DNA from: Kineosporia corallincola
Lineage (GTDB): Bacteria > Actinomycetota > Actinomycetes > Actinomycetales > Kineosporiaceae
NCBI RefSeq assembly: GCF_018499875.1
Contig: NZ_JAHBAY010000002.1
Span: forward strand, 124,001 to 188,000
Direction of reading: 5' to 3'
DNA length: 64,000 bases
Shown piece by piece: positions 17,449-25,882 of the stretch. The first letter of the stretch is position 1; each line of letters opens with the position of its first letter. The notes beneath the pieces were generated by a model. That model was not told the DNA's origin, did no database searches, and saw nothing but the letters and a program-made list of their open reading frames with translations. A program made the translations under genes and the position numbers.

Positions 17449-18270
17449 CTACTTGACGGCACCCCGGACCACCCCGGAGATCACCCAGCGCTGGCTGAAC
17501 ACGTAGACCACGAACAGCGGGGCCATGGCCATCAGGTAGCTGGCGAACGCCACCGGGTAGTTGGTCTGGAACTGCGACTGGAACACGTACTGCACCAGCG
17601 GCAGGGTGGCCGAGCCCGGGTCGGACAGGATGACCAGCGGCAGCAGGAAGTCGTTCCACGCCCACAGGCAGGTCAGGATGCCGACGGTGGCGTTCATCGG
17701 GGTCAGCAGCGGGAAGATGACCCGCCAGAAGGTGATCCAGGTGGAGGCGCCGTCGATCGCCGCGGCCTCCTCCAGCTCCCGGGGGATGGAGTTGATGTAG
17801 GCGGTGAAGACGAAGATGTTGAACGCCAGCCCGTACACCACGTACAGCACGATCAGCCCGGCCCGGTTGTCCAGGTGCAGGATCGCGGTCTGCTTGGCCA
17901 CCGGCAGCATGATGATCGGGAACGGCACGAACAGCGCCGACACGAAGTAGAGGTACAGGCCGCGGAAGAACCGGCGGTCCATGTTGCGGGCGATCGCGTA
18001 GGCCACCATCGAGTTGGTCAGCAGCGTCAGCACCACCGCTCCCACGGTGATCACCGCGCTGTTCAGCGCGGCCTTCGGGAAGCCGGTCAGCCTCCAGGCA
18101 TCGGCGAAGTTGGCCCAGTGCAGGCCGTCGGGCAGCGCGAACCCGGTGCCGCCCAGCTGATCGGGGGTCTTGAACGCGGTGACCACCGCGAAGTACAGCG
18201 GGATCAGGACGGTCAGCGAGAGCACCACCAGCAGGGCGGTCAGCCACCAGTTCACCCGTACGGTGCGCAT
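17449..18270 (-). CDS. carbohydrate ABC transporter permease, MalG-type
   Basis: A 273-residue inner-membrane permease with about six hydrophobic segments. The EAA loop, which docks onto the ATPase, reads EEAAAIDGAS. The family pattern FAVVTAFKTPDQL near the N-terminus and the ending WVISGVVRGAVK are typical of the second permease of CUT1 sugar importers. Its start overlaps the stop of the partner permease (TGATG at 18268-18272). It is the last gene of the three-gene operon, and no ATPase gene is present. Confidence 0.9.
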   Translation of the reverse strand: MRTVRVNWWLTALLVVLSLTVLIPLYFAVVTAFKTPDQLGGTGFALPDGLHWANFADAWRLTGFPKAALNSAVITVGAVVLTLLTNSMVAYAIARNMDRRFFRGLYLYFVSALFVPFPIIMLPVAKQTAILHLDNRAGLIVLYVVYGLAFNIFVFTAYINSIPRELEEAAAIDGASTWITFWRVIFPLLTPMNATVGILTCLWAWNDFLLPLVILSDPGSATLPLVQYVFQSQFQTNYPVAFASYLMAMAPLFVVYVFSQRWVISGVVRGAVK

Positions 18271-19130
18271 CAGACGCTCGTCTCCCGCTTCTGAAGGAAC
18301 CGCAGCTGCACGATCGAGAGAGTGACGATGACGACGAAGAAGACCACCGAGTTCGCGCTCTGGTAGCCGTATTCGCCGCCCTGGAAGCCGCCCTTGTAGA
18401 TCAGCAGGGCCACCGACTCGGTGTCGGTGCCGGGCCCGCCCCCGGTCAGCGCCACGATGTGGTCGAAGATCTGGAGGAAGCTCTTCAGCGACAGCACCAT
18501 GTTGATGGTGAAGAACCCGGCGATCATCGGGAACGTGATGCTGCGGAACTGCCGCCAGGGCGAGGCGCCGTCGATGGCCGAGGCCTCGTACAGGTCGACC
18601 GGAACGGTCTGGAGCCCGGCGATGTAGATGATGATGTTGAACGCCGCGGCCTGCCAGACCGCCAGGATCACGATGCCCAGCCAGGCGGTGGAGGAGTCGG
18701 TCAGCAGCGACGTGGACAGCCGTCCGATGCCGAGCCTCTCGCCCAGCGCCGGCAGGGAGTTGGAGAACAGGTAGTTGAAGATGTACCCGACGATGAGGAT
18801 CGCCAGGATGTTCGGCACGAAGTAGATCCCGCGCAGCGTGGTGCGCCAGGCGATCCGGGAGTTCAGCCAGACCGCGATCGTCAGCGAGACCACGTTGACG
18901 GCCACCGTCGACACCCCGGCGATCAGGAACGTGAACCAGTAGGCGTGCAGCACCCGCGGGTCGCCGAACAGCGCCACGTAGTTGCGCAGGCCCACCAGCT
19001 CGAAGGGGCCGTAGCCGGGGGAGTCGGTGAAGCTGTAGAAGACGCCCTGGAGCACCGGGACCGTGTGGAAGACGAAGAAGATCAGCACGGCCGGCACGAC
19101 CATCACGTAGTACGGGCCACGCCGGCTCAC
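18270..19130 (-). CDS. carbohydrate ABC transporter permease, MalF-type
   Basis: A 286-residue permease with about six membrane spans. The EAA loop reads YEASAIDGASPWRQF. The N-terminal segment YYVMVVPAVLIFFVFHTVPVLQG is the usual first span of MalF/LacF-like proteins. It forms the membrane channel with the product at 17449-18270. GTG 19130 overlaps the stop of the binding-protein gene by GTGA, so the three genes are coupled. Confidence 0.9.
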   Translation of the reverse strand: MSRRGPYYVMVVPAVLIFFVFHTVPVLQGVFYSFTDSPGYGPFELVGLRNYVALFGDPRVLHAYWFTFLIAGVSTVAVNVVSLTIAVWLNSRIAWRTTLRGIYFVPNILAILIVGYIFNYLFSNSLPALGERLGIGRLSTSLLTDSSTAWLGIVILAVWQAAAFNIIIYIAGLQTVPVDLYEASAIDGASPWRQFRSITFPMIAGFFTINMVLSLKSFLQIFDHIVALTGGGPGTDTESVALLIYKGGFQGGEYGYQSANSVVFFVVIVTLSIVQLRFLQKRETSV

Positions 19131-20395
19131 GCGATCACCGCGCCCAGGCCCCAGGTGCGCCGCGCCGCCACCTTGTCCCAGTCCTCGTCCAGGTCACGCA
19201 GGAACGCCCGCTCGTCCCCACTGATCAGGAAGCTCTGCAACAGCGGGCCCAGCGGGATCGCCGGGATGAACTGGTGATCGGTGAACCCGACGATGCGCCC
19301 GGACTCGATGTACTCACTCACCCCGGCCAGGGCCGGGTCGTCGTTGCTCAGCCCTTCCAGCGTCGGCACCGCGACCTGGGCCCGGCAGTACTCCTCCATC
19401 ACCGGCCTGCGCATCAGGAAACGCAGGAACCGGTCCACCTCCGCCGGGTGATCACCCTGGCGGGAGGCGGCCAGCACCACGTCCACCCCCGACACCAGCG
19501 TGGTGCGGGCCGGATCCTCGGTGGCCGGCAGGGCCATGCTGCCGATCGTGAAATCCGGCTTCCCGAACCGGATCTGCGGCACCGCATAGCTGCCCAGCAG
19601 CAGCATCGCCGACTCACCGCGGGCGAACGCGGCCGTGCCGTCCTCGTACCCCTTCGACAGCGGGTCCGGCTGCGTGTACTCGAACAACCGCGCCAGCTGT
19701 GCCGCCGTGCTCGCCCACCCCCGCGCGAACGTCGTGCCGTCGCGAAACCGCTGCTCGAAGAAGTCATCCGGCTGCAACTGCGCCGACAGCGGCGCCAGCG
19801 GCGACTGCGCCGTCCAGCTGTCCGCCAGCATCCCGTAGAACGGCGTCACCCCGGCGTCCCGGAACGTTCTCGCCGCCGCGATCAGCTCGCTGAACGTGCG
19901 CGGCACCGCCACCCCGTGCTCCTCGAACAGGTCCACGTTGTAGAGCAGCCCGCTGGCGTTCGCCGCGAACGGCACCCCGTTGACCTCACCCGGCCCACCC
20001 CGGCCGAGGGTGGCGATCACGTCGAGATAGGAACGGTTGACCCCCTCCAGCACCGGGTCACCGGTGAGGTCCCGGAAGATCCGCGCGCTGGCGAACTCCC
20101 CGAACGTGCCGTTGCCGTTGAGCGTCATCACGTCCGGCACGTCGTTCTTCACCAGCCGCGTGCGCAGCGCGGTCTCCGGGTCGGCCGGGTTGTCCACCAC
20201 CACCCGCACGTCCGGGTTCTGCGCCTCGAAGCGCGCCGCCAGCGTCCGGAAGTACTCCTGCGCCTCACCCTTGAACTGGAAGAACGTGATCGTGGTGCGC
20301 CCGTCACCGGCGCAGGCCGACAGGCCCGCGGCCAGCAGCAGCGCCACGGCCAGCAGGGTGATGACGCGCCGTGGCGGGTTCCGTCGTGGTAGCAA
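19127..20395 (-). CDS. extracellular sugar-binding lipoprotein of ABC importer
   Basis: A family 1 solute-binding protein of about 422 residues. The signal sequence ends in lipobox LSAC, so it should be anchored outside the membrane and deliver a sugar to the two downstream permeases. ITFFQFKGEAQEYFRTLAARFEAQNPDVRV is the standard first strand and helix. The only start that fits the signal peptide is TTG 20395, 5 bases after GGGGAG; the longer open frame to 20710 lacks such features. The operon has no ATPase, glycosidase or LacI regulator, so a shared MsiK-type ATPase is the likely motor and the sugar is unknown. Confidence 0.85.
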   Translation of the reverse strand: MLPRRNPPRRVITLLAVALLLAAGLSACAGDGRTTITFFQFKGEAQEYFRTLAARFEAQNPDVRVVVDNPADPETALRTRLVKNDVPDVMTLNGNGTFGEFASARIFRDLTGDPVLEGVNRSYLDVIATLGRGGPGEVNGVPFAANASGLLYNVDLFEEHGVAVPRTFSELIAAARTFRDAGVTPFYGMLADSWTAQSPLAPLSAQLQPDDFFEQRFRDGTTFARGWASTAAQLARLFEYTQPDPLSKGYEDGTAAFARGESAMLLLGSYAVPQIRFGKPDFTIGSMALPATEDPARTTLVSGVDVVLAASRQGDHPAEVDRFLRFLMRRPVMEEYCRAQVAVPTLEGLSNDDPALAGVSEYIESGRIVGFTDHQFIPAIPLGPLLQSFLISGDERAFLRDLDEDWDKVAARRTWGLGAVIA

Positions 20396-20579
20396 CGCTG
20401 CTCCCCGATCGCAGAAGAAGGTTCTCCCCGAACGGACACAATCACGGCATCCCGCCCGCCGACAAGACCGGAAACGACGGACGGTGATCGCCCTGGCACA
20501 CACAGGCAAGGCGCGGCGGCCTGTGAGAACCCTGGGCAGAAGTTGCCACAACCCGCCCACGTGACAGCGTCTAAGGGTC

Positions 20580-21602
20580 ATGAACGCGATGCATGGCGGC
20601 GGCCCGGGCGACGAGTACCCGGACTTCGACCTCGACCAGCCGGCCGGTGACGACGGCGACGCCCAGGTCAGAGCCCTGTTCCGGGACGGCCTGCGGCCCC
20701 GGCCGGGCACCGCGCCGGCCGTGCCCGACCTACGGGGGATCGAGCGCCGGGCGAAACAACGCCACCGGCGTCACCAGGCCATGGCCTCCGGCGCCGTGAC
20801 CGCGGCCGCCGCCCTCGCCGCCGTGCTCGTGGTGGTCTCCCCCTGGTCGGGCGGGGGCACCGGCCAGGGCGTACCCGCCTCGCCCTCACCGCACTACCTC
20901 CCCACCCCCTCGGCCACCACCGGCCTCGACACCAGCGTCCCCGACGTCACCCGGGCGTCCCTGATCCACGCCGCCGACCTCGGCGCCACCGACGGCGACC
21001 TCGGCATCCTGCCGGAGAACGCGACCTTCGCCGCCACCGGTGACCCCGAGAACCTCTCCGGCGAAAAGGTCGTCGAAGGGATCTGTGTCGACGACACGCT
21101 CACCGTGAACGCCCCCGAGCGGGCCTGGCAGCAGATGTGGGAGTCGCAGGACGACAGCGTCCCGCCCCGCTACGCGGTGACCGAGACCGTTCTGCAATGG
21201 CCCGGCGACCCCGACGAGGCCTCCTGGATGGCCGAGGAACTGCGCTCGCAGCTGGCCGACTGCGAGAAGGGCCCGGGCCTGGAGGGCCGCGGCGTCACCC
21301 ACGAGGTCGACCTGGGGGACGCGACCACGACCGCCCCGACGATGGTCACCACCGCCGCGGACGGGCAGGGCGGAGCGCTGGCCCAGGCCGTGACCGTGTG
21401 GGGCGACACCGTGATCGTCATCGACTTCCAGGGCGCCGGCGAGGCTCTGGGGGACAGTTCGGGCGACCCGGAGGCCCCGGCCGGCAACAGCACGCTGACC
21501 ATGGCCGCGATCGCCGTGACCCGGCTGGCCGGCCAGGACCCCGGCGGCCCGCCGTTCGCCTCGCCCCTGTGGGCGAACGCCGGCAGCGAGGTCGAGAAGT
21601 GA
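20580..21602 (+). CDS. predicted membrane anti-sigma factor partner of SigE-type sigma
   Basis: A 340-residue single-pass membrane protein. A cytoplasmic N-terminus of about 65 residues (RALFRDGLRPRPGTAPAVPDLRGIERRAKQRHRRHQ) precedes one hydrophobic segment (about residues 66-86). The extracellular part starts Gly/Ser/Pro-rich and has no recognised domain. This layout and the GTGA overlap with the sigma factor behind it suggest an anti-sigma or signal-transmitting protein; no zinc anti-sigma HxxxCxxC motif is present. AAGGG is only 2 bases before ATG 20580, so ATG 20589 or a leaderless start is possible. Function is inferred from position. Confidence 0.6.
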   Translation: MNAMHGGGPGDEYPDFDLDQPAGDDGDAQVRALFRDGLRPRPGTAPAVPDLRGIERRAKQRHRRHQAMASGAVTAAAALAAVLVVVSPWSGGGTGQGVPASPSPHYLPTPSATTGLDTSVPDVTRASLIHAADLGATDGDLGILPENATFAATGDPENLSGEKVVEGICVDDTLTVNAPERAWQQMWESQDDSVPPRYAVTETVLQWPGDPDEASWMAEELRSQLADCEKGPGLEGRGVTHEVDLGDATTTAPTMVTTAADGQGGALAQAVTVWGDTVIVIDFQGAGEALGDSSGDPEAPAGNSTLTMAAIAVTRLAGQDPGGPPFASPLWANAGSEVEK

Positions 21603-22126
21603 GGCGCCCCTGGCAGGAACCCGGTCTCGAGAAGGCGCCCGGCTTCGAGGCTTTCGTGCGTGAGCGCTCGCCCCGGCTGCTGTCCGTCGCCCGCGGCCTG
21701 ACGAAGTCCAGCGCGGACGCCGAGGACCTGGTGCAGGACGTGCTGGCCAGGGTATTGCTGAAGTGGGACACCGTCAGCCGCGCCGACGACATCAACGCCT
21801 ACGTCAACCGGATGCTGGTGAACGGGGCGACCTCGTTATGGCGGCGCGGTTTCCAGCGCGAGTCGCCGACCGACAGCACGCTTCTGGGCGAGAAACCGGT
21901 GGACGACGAGAGCACCGCCCTGGCCGAGCGCGACGTGCTGCTGCGGGCCCTGGCCACGCTCAAGCCCAAACACCGGGCCGTGCTGGTGCTGCGTTACTAC
22001 GAGGGCCTCAACGACCACGAGATCGCCGAGACCCTGGGCATGGCGCACGCCACCGTGCGTAGCAACGCCGCCCGCGGCCTGGCGGCACTGCGAAAGGCGG
22101 GGCTGCTGGACGGAACCCGTGTTTAG
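21599..22126 (+). CDS. SigE-family ECF RNA polymerase sigma factor
   Basis: A 175-residue ECF sigma factor. Region 2 reads FEAFVRERSPRLLSVARGLTKSSADAEDLVQDVLARVLLKW; region 4 has LKPKHRAVLVLRYYEGLNDHEIAETLGMAHATVRSNAARGLAALR, with the helix-turn-helix for the -35 element. This is the pattern of the actinobacterial SigE-like group. GTG 21599 overlaps the stop of the upstream gene (GTGA). The order membrane protein first, sigma second, is the reverse of the usual ECF arrangement. Confidence 0.9.
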   Translation: MRRPWQEPGLEKAPGFEAFVRERSPRLLSVARGLTKSSADAEDLVQDVLARVLLKWDTVSRADDINAYVNRMLVNGATSLWRRGFQRESPTDSTLLGEKPVDDESTALAERDVLLRALATLKPKHRAVLVLRYYEGLNDHEIAETLGMAHATVRSNAARGLAALRKAGLLDGTRV

Positions 22127-22245
22127 GTAACGCTTGTGCGCCTCGTCCAGACCACCGGCTGATCCGGGCTGCACCGGTGTGGCCGGCGCACGCCATGACG
22201 CCGGGACGATCCCGCCTGTCCAGCCTGCCGGGCTGATCCCAGTGC

Positions 22246-22508
22246 TTACTTCACCGCCTGGTGGGCCGGTGACGGGTGTCTCTCGTTGAACAGGAGGTCG
22301 TGGCCCTGCTGCACGCTGCCGTCGTCGTCGGTCCAGCAGTCGTAGCGGTCGTCGACGCCCCAGGTGGTGTAGGAAACGCAGGTGGGTGAGTCCAGGCAGG
22401 TGGCCAGCATGTCGGCGTACTGCTGCGCCTGGGGGGGGGTATGTTCCTTCGTCGTCGGTGACGTCGTCCTCGGAGATGCGCACGTGCAGACCGGTCTCGT
22501 CGACGTTG
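22246..22508 (-). pseudogene. truncated, frameshifted GH10 endo-xylanase C-terminus
   Basis: Reading the minus strand, one frame gives TGLHVRISEDDV and, after a run of nine C (plus-strand G9 at 22431-22439), another gives QAQQYADMLATC, VSYTTWGVDDRYD and SPAHQAVK then stop. These match the end of glycoside hydrolase family 10 xylanases: the ISELDV strand, the WGVDD motif and the final helix. Eight C instead of nine would join the frames. Nothing upstream of about 22508 (an in-frame TAG is there) continues the enzyme, so only about 85 residues remain. The catalytic Glu of ISE may be present, but the fragment cannot fold as a barrel. Confidence 0.7.
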
Positions 22509-22604
22509 CTGAAGTCGCGAAATAGCTAGGGTGATCCGTCCTACGGCAAGGTGTGATGCCGGGTCGGCAGCGGGGAAAGTCCGGTCACTGGAGGAAGCGT
22601 TCTT

Positions 22605-23075
22605 GTGGGTGATAAGCCAAACGGGTCCGGGCCCGACCCGATTCAGCAAAAGATCCACGATGGCGTGGCAGCCCGAGGGTGGAGCTGGATCTGGGTCTTT
22701 GACCCCGCTGAGGAGCGACCTGCCTTTGCCTACAGTATCGGGTTCGGTTCCAACTTTGATCATCCCGAAGTGATCGTTGCCGGGCTTCCGGAGGAGACTT
22801 CGCAAAACGTTCTGAGCTCGGTCAGGGACATGCTCGCCGAAGGCATAACCTATGGAGACGGTGACGTCTCGGGCGATATCCTTCAAGGATTGGATGTGCA
22901 GTTCAGGGCAATTCCACAAGACCTTTTGAGCTCTGTCCTGGCGCAGGCCTCCGAATTCTACGGTGGCAGGTCGTTCACGGCGCTTCAGCTCGTGTGGCCC
23001 GACCGGGACGGAAATTTTCCGGGGGAAGAACATGCGCCGGTCTGGCTTGGTGAACGACAGGCTCTCTCGCCGTAG
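22605..23075 (+). CDS. DUF4262 domain-containing protein
   Basis: A 156-residue protein with the DUF4262 core: FAYSIGFGSNFDHPEVIVAGLPEE and a central VQFRAIP strand. Function is unknown for the family. It has no signal peptide or membrane segment. GTG 22605 is supported by GGAGGAAG seven bases upstream. Codon usage is clearly less GC-rich than in the flanking genes (for example GAT, TTT, ATA and CAA codons), and it sits between two broken genes, so it was probably acquired by transfer. Confidence 0.8.
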   Translation: MGDKPNGSGPDPIQQKIHDGVAARGWSWIWVFDPAEERPAFAYSIGFGSNFDHPEVIVAGLPEETSQNVLSSVRDMLAEGITYGDGDVSGDILQGLDVQFRAIPQDLLSSVLAQASEFYGGRSFTALQLVWPDRDGNFPGEEHAPVWLGERQALSP

Positions 23076-23234
23076 CTCCGGGACATAGCAGGGTCATCGG
23101 GTGGATGACTCGGGCATTGGGCCGGGGATGCGACTTTCGACGAGGACCGCAGCCAGATCCGCACCGGCTCTCGGGCAATCCGAACTCCAGATCAAAGATC
23201 AAGCCCTGCGATATTCCTCTACTAAAACCGTATC

Positions 23235-23629
23235 TTAACGCCGCACCACATGGGCGATCACCACCTGAATCTTCGTGGCAAAGGCAAGGTCGTCAACGAG
23301 TACCGACGCGTTCACTGATTCTCGCGATGCGCGAATCCTCATTCTCACGTCATCATTCGGATCATGAATGACGATGCGCCCGGATTCGAATTTTAGTTCT
23401 TCAGAAAATAACGTCAATGGCAAGGGTGATGGCGGCAATTCTTGCCATACCTCGCATTCAATCCAGCCCTGCGAACCCGTCTGAACGCCGAAGATGACAG
23501 AGCTTCCGATCTTGAACCAGTTGGCCTGATCTGGATCCCATTCGGAACATCATCATCTGCCAGCGCATCGCTAAGCACGAGTCAGCCGTGTTCGACCCTC
23601 GCACGAAATCCGACTAACGAACTAGCCAT
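23235..23629 (-). pseudogene. decayed small gene with nonsense and frameshift lesions
   Basis: A ribosome binding site (AGGAG, 23636-23640) lies 6 bases before ATG 23629. The frame reads MASSLVGFRARVEHG, hits TGA at 23582-23584, then resumes in the same frame as LVLSDALADDDV. A one-base loss near 23540 moves it to a frame reading EWDPDQANWFKIGSSVIFG and on to IAHVVRR at stop 23235. Repairing TGA to CGA (Arg) and adding one base after GTTCC gives a smooth protein of about 131 residues. I do not recognise the family; it has no signal peptide. Its lower GC matches the neighbouring DUF4262 gene. Confidence 0.55.
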
Positions 23630-23777
23630 TGAAGGCTCCTTTCCGGGTCTTTTCGCGTACCCTGGCGCAACTTCACCTTAGGAACGAGTTTGAATGCGTG
23701 CTGATGGCCTGGCCTGTCACTCGCCGCGTCATCAGGGGCAGGTGGCCGCGCTCGCACCCGTCGTGCCTGCCCGTGTG

Positions 23778-24743
23778 TCAGCTTGCGCGCGTGCGGAAGG
23801 TGCGGCGGTAGGCCAGCGGCGAGACCCCGATCGCCGCGTGCAGGTGCTGGCGCAACGACGTGCCGGTGGCGAAGCCGACCTGCCCGGCGATCTCGTCGAC
23901 GGGCAGGTCGCTGGCCTCCAGCAGGTGCCGGGCGCGGGACAGGCGCTGCTGGATGATCCAGCGGCCGGGGCTCATGCCCACCTCGTCGCTGAACCGGCGG
24001 GCGAACGTGCGTGGGCTCATCCGGGCCCGCTGCGCCAGGTCCGCCACGGCCAGCGGCTCGTCCAGGTGGGCGAGCATCCACTGCCGGGTGGCCGACGTGC
24101 CGTCCTGCGGCCGCTCGGGCACCGGGTTCTCGATGTACTGGGCCTGCCCGCCCTCACGCCACGGCGGCACCACGCACCGCCGGGCCGCGGCGTTGGCGAC
24201 GGCGCTGCCGTGGTCACGGCGCAGCAGGTGCAGGAACAGGTCGACGCCGGCGGCGGCACCGGCCGAGGTGAGGATGTCGCCGTCGTCGACGAACAGCACG
24301 TCGGGGTTCAGGTCGACCTGGGGATACAGCGCCCGGAACCGCTCGGCCGCCTGCCAGTGCGTGGTGGCCCGGCGCCCGTCCAGCAGACCTGCCGAAGCCA
24401 GCACGAAGGCCCCGGTGCACACCGACACCAGCCGGGTGCCGGGCCGGATCCGCGCCAGCGCCGCCGGAAGCCCCGGCGGCATCCACTCGGCCGGGCTCCC
24501 GTCCATTTGCGGGCAAGGGCTGAACGGCGCGATCACCACGGTCCCGGCGTCTTCCAGCGCCTCCGGGCCGTGATCGACCGCGATCCGGAAATCGGCGTCC
24601 GAGCGCACCGGCCGGCCGTCGACCGTGCACGTGACCACCTCGTACAGACCATCGGTCGCGCCGAAGATCCGGCTCGGCATGCCCAGCTCGAACGGGTACA
24701 CACCATCCAGTGCGAGGACGACGACACGGTGCGGGCCGGGCAT
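23778..24743 (-). CDS. GlxA-family transcriptional regulator (DJ-1/PfpI + AraC HTH)
   Basis: A 321-residue regulator. Residues 1-190 form a DJ-1/PfpI-like domain with the cysteine elbow SVCTGAFVLASAGLLDGRRATTHW; the C-terminal 100 residues carry the double AraC helix-turn-helix (VADLAQRARMSPRTFARRFSDEVGMSPGRWI and VGFATGTSLRQHLHAAIGVSPLAYR). Family members sense small metabolites or stress. It is divergent from the oxidoreductase at 24900 and probably controls it from the 110-base gap, which contains the inverted repeat at 24804-24817. ATG 24743 lacks a strong ribosome binding site. Confidence 0.88.
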   Translation of the reverse strand: MPGPHRVVVLALDGVYPFELGMPSRIFGATDGLYEVVTCTVDGRPVRSDADFRIAVDHGPEALEDAGTVVIAPFSPCPQMDGSPAEWMPPGLPAALARIRPGTRLVSVCTGAFVLASAGLLDGRRATTHWQAAERFRALYPQVDLNPDVLFVDDGDILTSAGAAAGVDLFLHLLRRDHGSAVANAAARRCVVPPWREGGQAQYIENPVPERPQDGTSATRQWMLAHLDEPLAVADLAQRARMSPRTFARRFSDEVGMSPGRWIIQQRLSRARHLLEASDLPVDEIAGQVGFATGTSLRQHLHAAIGVSPLAYRRTFRTRAS

Positions 24744-24803
24744 GAGGACGCTCCAGGGGCTGACGGCAGGACGGGGCAGGATTGGCAGGATCTCATCGGT
24801 GGG

Positions 24804-24817
24804 TGGCCATCATGCCA
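24804..24817. promoter_or_regulatory. possible regulator site, TGGC-N6-GCCA
   Basis: TGGCCATCATGCCA, a short inverted repeat between the GlxA-type regulator and the oxidoreductase, is a plausible operator. It is short enough to occur by chance in GC-rich DNA. Confidence 0.3.
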
Positions 24818-24899
24818 TTGTCGCTACCTGCCCCGCCGTCCCAGACTTCAGGCATGAGCCAGAGCCCCACCATGCGAGCCGTCACCCAGGAAACCTTCG

Positions 24900-25805
24900 G
24901 TGCCCCGGACGTTCGTGCCCGCTGACCTGCCCCGCCCGGTGCCCGGCCTCAGCGAGATCCTGGTGCGCGTGCACGCCGCCGGCCTCAACGCCACCGACTG
25001 GAAGCACCGTGCCGGCGTACCCCGGATGACCACACCCGTGCCGGTACTCGGCTGGGACGTCTCCGGCACCGTCGAGGCCGTCGGTCCCGGCGTCACCCTG
25101 TTCACCCCGGGGGACGAGGTGTTCGGCATGCTGCCCTACCCGCACGGCGCCGGGGCCTATGCCCAGTACGCCAAGGCCACCGCCCGTTCCTTCACCCACA
25201 AGCCGGCCGGCCTCGACCACGTGCACGCCGCTGCCCTGCCGCTCGCCGCGCTGACCGCCCACCAGGCCCTCGTCGACACCGCCCACCTGCGCCCCGGCCA
25301 GCGGGTCCTGATCCACGCCGCGGCCGGCGGGGTCGGGCACCTGGCCGTGCAGATCGCCAAGGCCCACGGTGCCCACGTCATCGGCACCGCCGGCGCCGCC
25401 AAGCACGACCTGCTGCGCGAGCTCGGCGCCGACGAGCTGATCGACTACCGCACCACCGATTTCGCCGAGAAACTGCGGGACGTCGATGTCGTGCTCGACA
25501 CCCAGGGCGGCGACGTCCGCACCCGCTCGCTGAGCGTGCTGCGGGAGGGCGGCACCCTGATCTCCCTGGTGTTCGGCGCCGAGCGGGCCGCCGAGGCCGC
25601 GCGGGCCGCCACCCGGGGCCTGCGGCTGGAGGGCCTGGTCGTCGAGGCCGACCAGGCCGGCATGCGGGCGATCGCCGACCTCGCCGCGAGCGGGAAACTG
25701 CGCCCCCACATCGACGCGACCTACCCCCTCGAGCAGGCGTCCCGCGCTCACGCCCACGGCGAGACCGGCCACACCACCGGCAAAATCGTGCTCACCGTGC
25801 CCTGA
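24900..25805 (+). CDS. NADP-dependent quinone/zinc-type oxidoreductase with frameshifted N-terminus
   Basis: A medium-chain reductase of the quinone oxidoreductase group. ILVRVHAAGLNATDWKHRAG, the Rossmann motif HAAAGGVGHLAVQIAKAHGA and the ending GKIVLTVP are intact, and no zinc ligands are visible. As called, it starts at GTG 24900 and lacks the first strand. That strand is encoded just upstream in another frame: ATG 24854, or 24872, reads MRAVTQETFGAPDVR then stops at TGA near 24920. Adding two bases after GACGTTC would give DVLVPADLPRPVPG, the normal family sequence. The gene may be inactive or translated from GTG 24900 without its first strand. It faces a GlxA-type regulator. Confidence 0.7.
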   Translation: MPRTFVPADLPRPVPGLSEILVRVHAAGLNATDWKHRAGVPRMTTPVPVLGWDVSGTVEAVGPGVTLFTPGDEVFGMLPYPHGAGAYAQYAKATARSFTHKPAGLDHVHAAALPLAALTAHQALVDTAHLRPGQRVLIHAAAGGVGHLAVQIAKAHGAHVIGTAGAAKHDLLRELGADELIDYRTTDFAEKLRDVDVVLDTQGGDVRTRSLSVLREGGTLISLVFGAERAAEAARAATRGLRLEGLVVEADQAGMRAIADLAASGKLRPHIDATYPLEQASRAHAHGETGHTTGKIVLTVP

Positions 25806-25882
25806 CCGAGCGCTGCCCTGACCGAGCCGTGTCGCCGCACCGCGCCGTGTCCTGATCCCAGCGGCACGGCCGGTGCGGCCTG

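Noticed and set aside
15275-17506. 743-codon plus-strand frame across oligopeptidase B
   Set aside because: Antisense shadow of an intact, catalytically complete gene; its translation is a Val/His/Arg-rich sequence with no recognisable motif.
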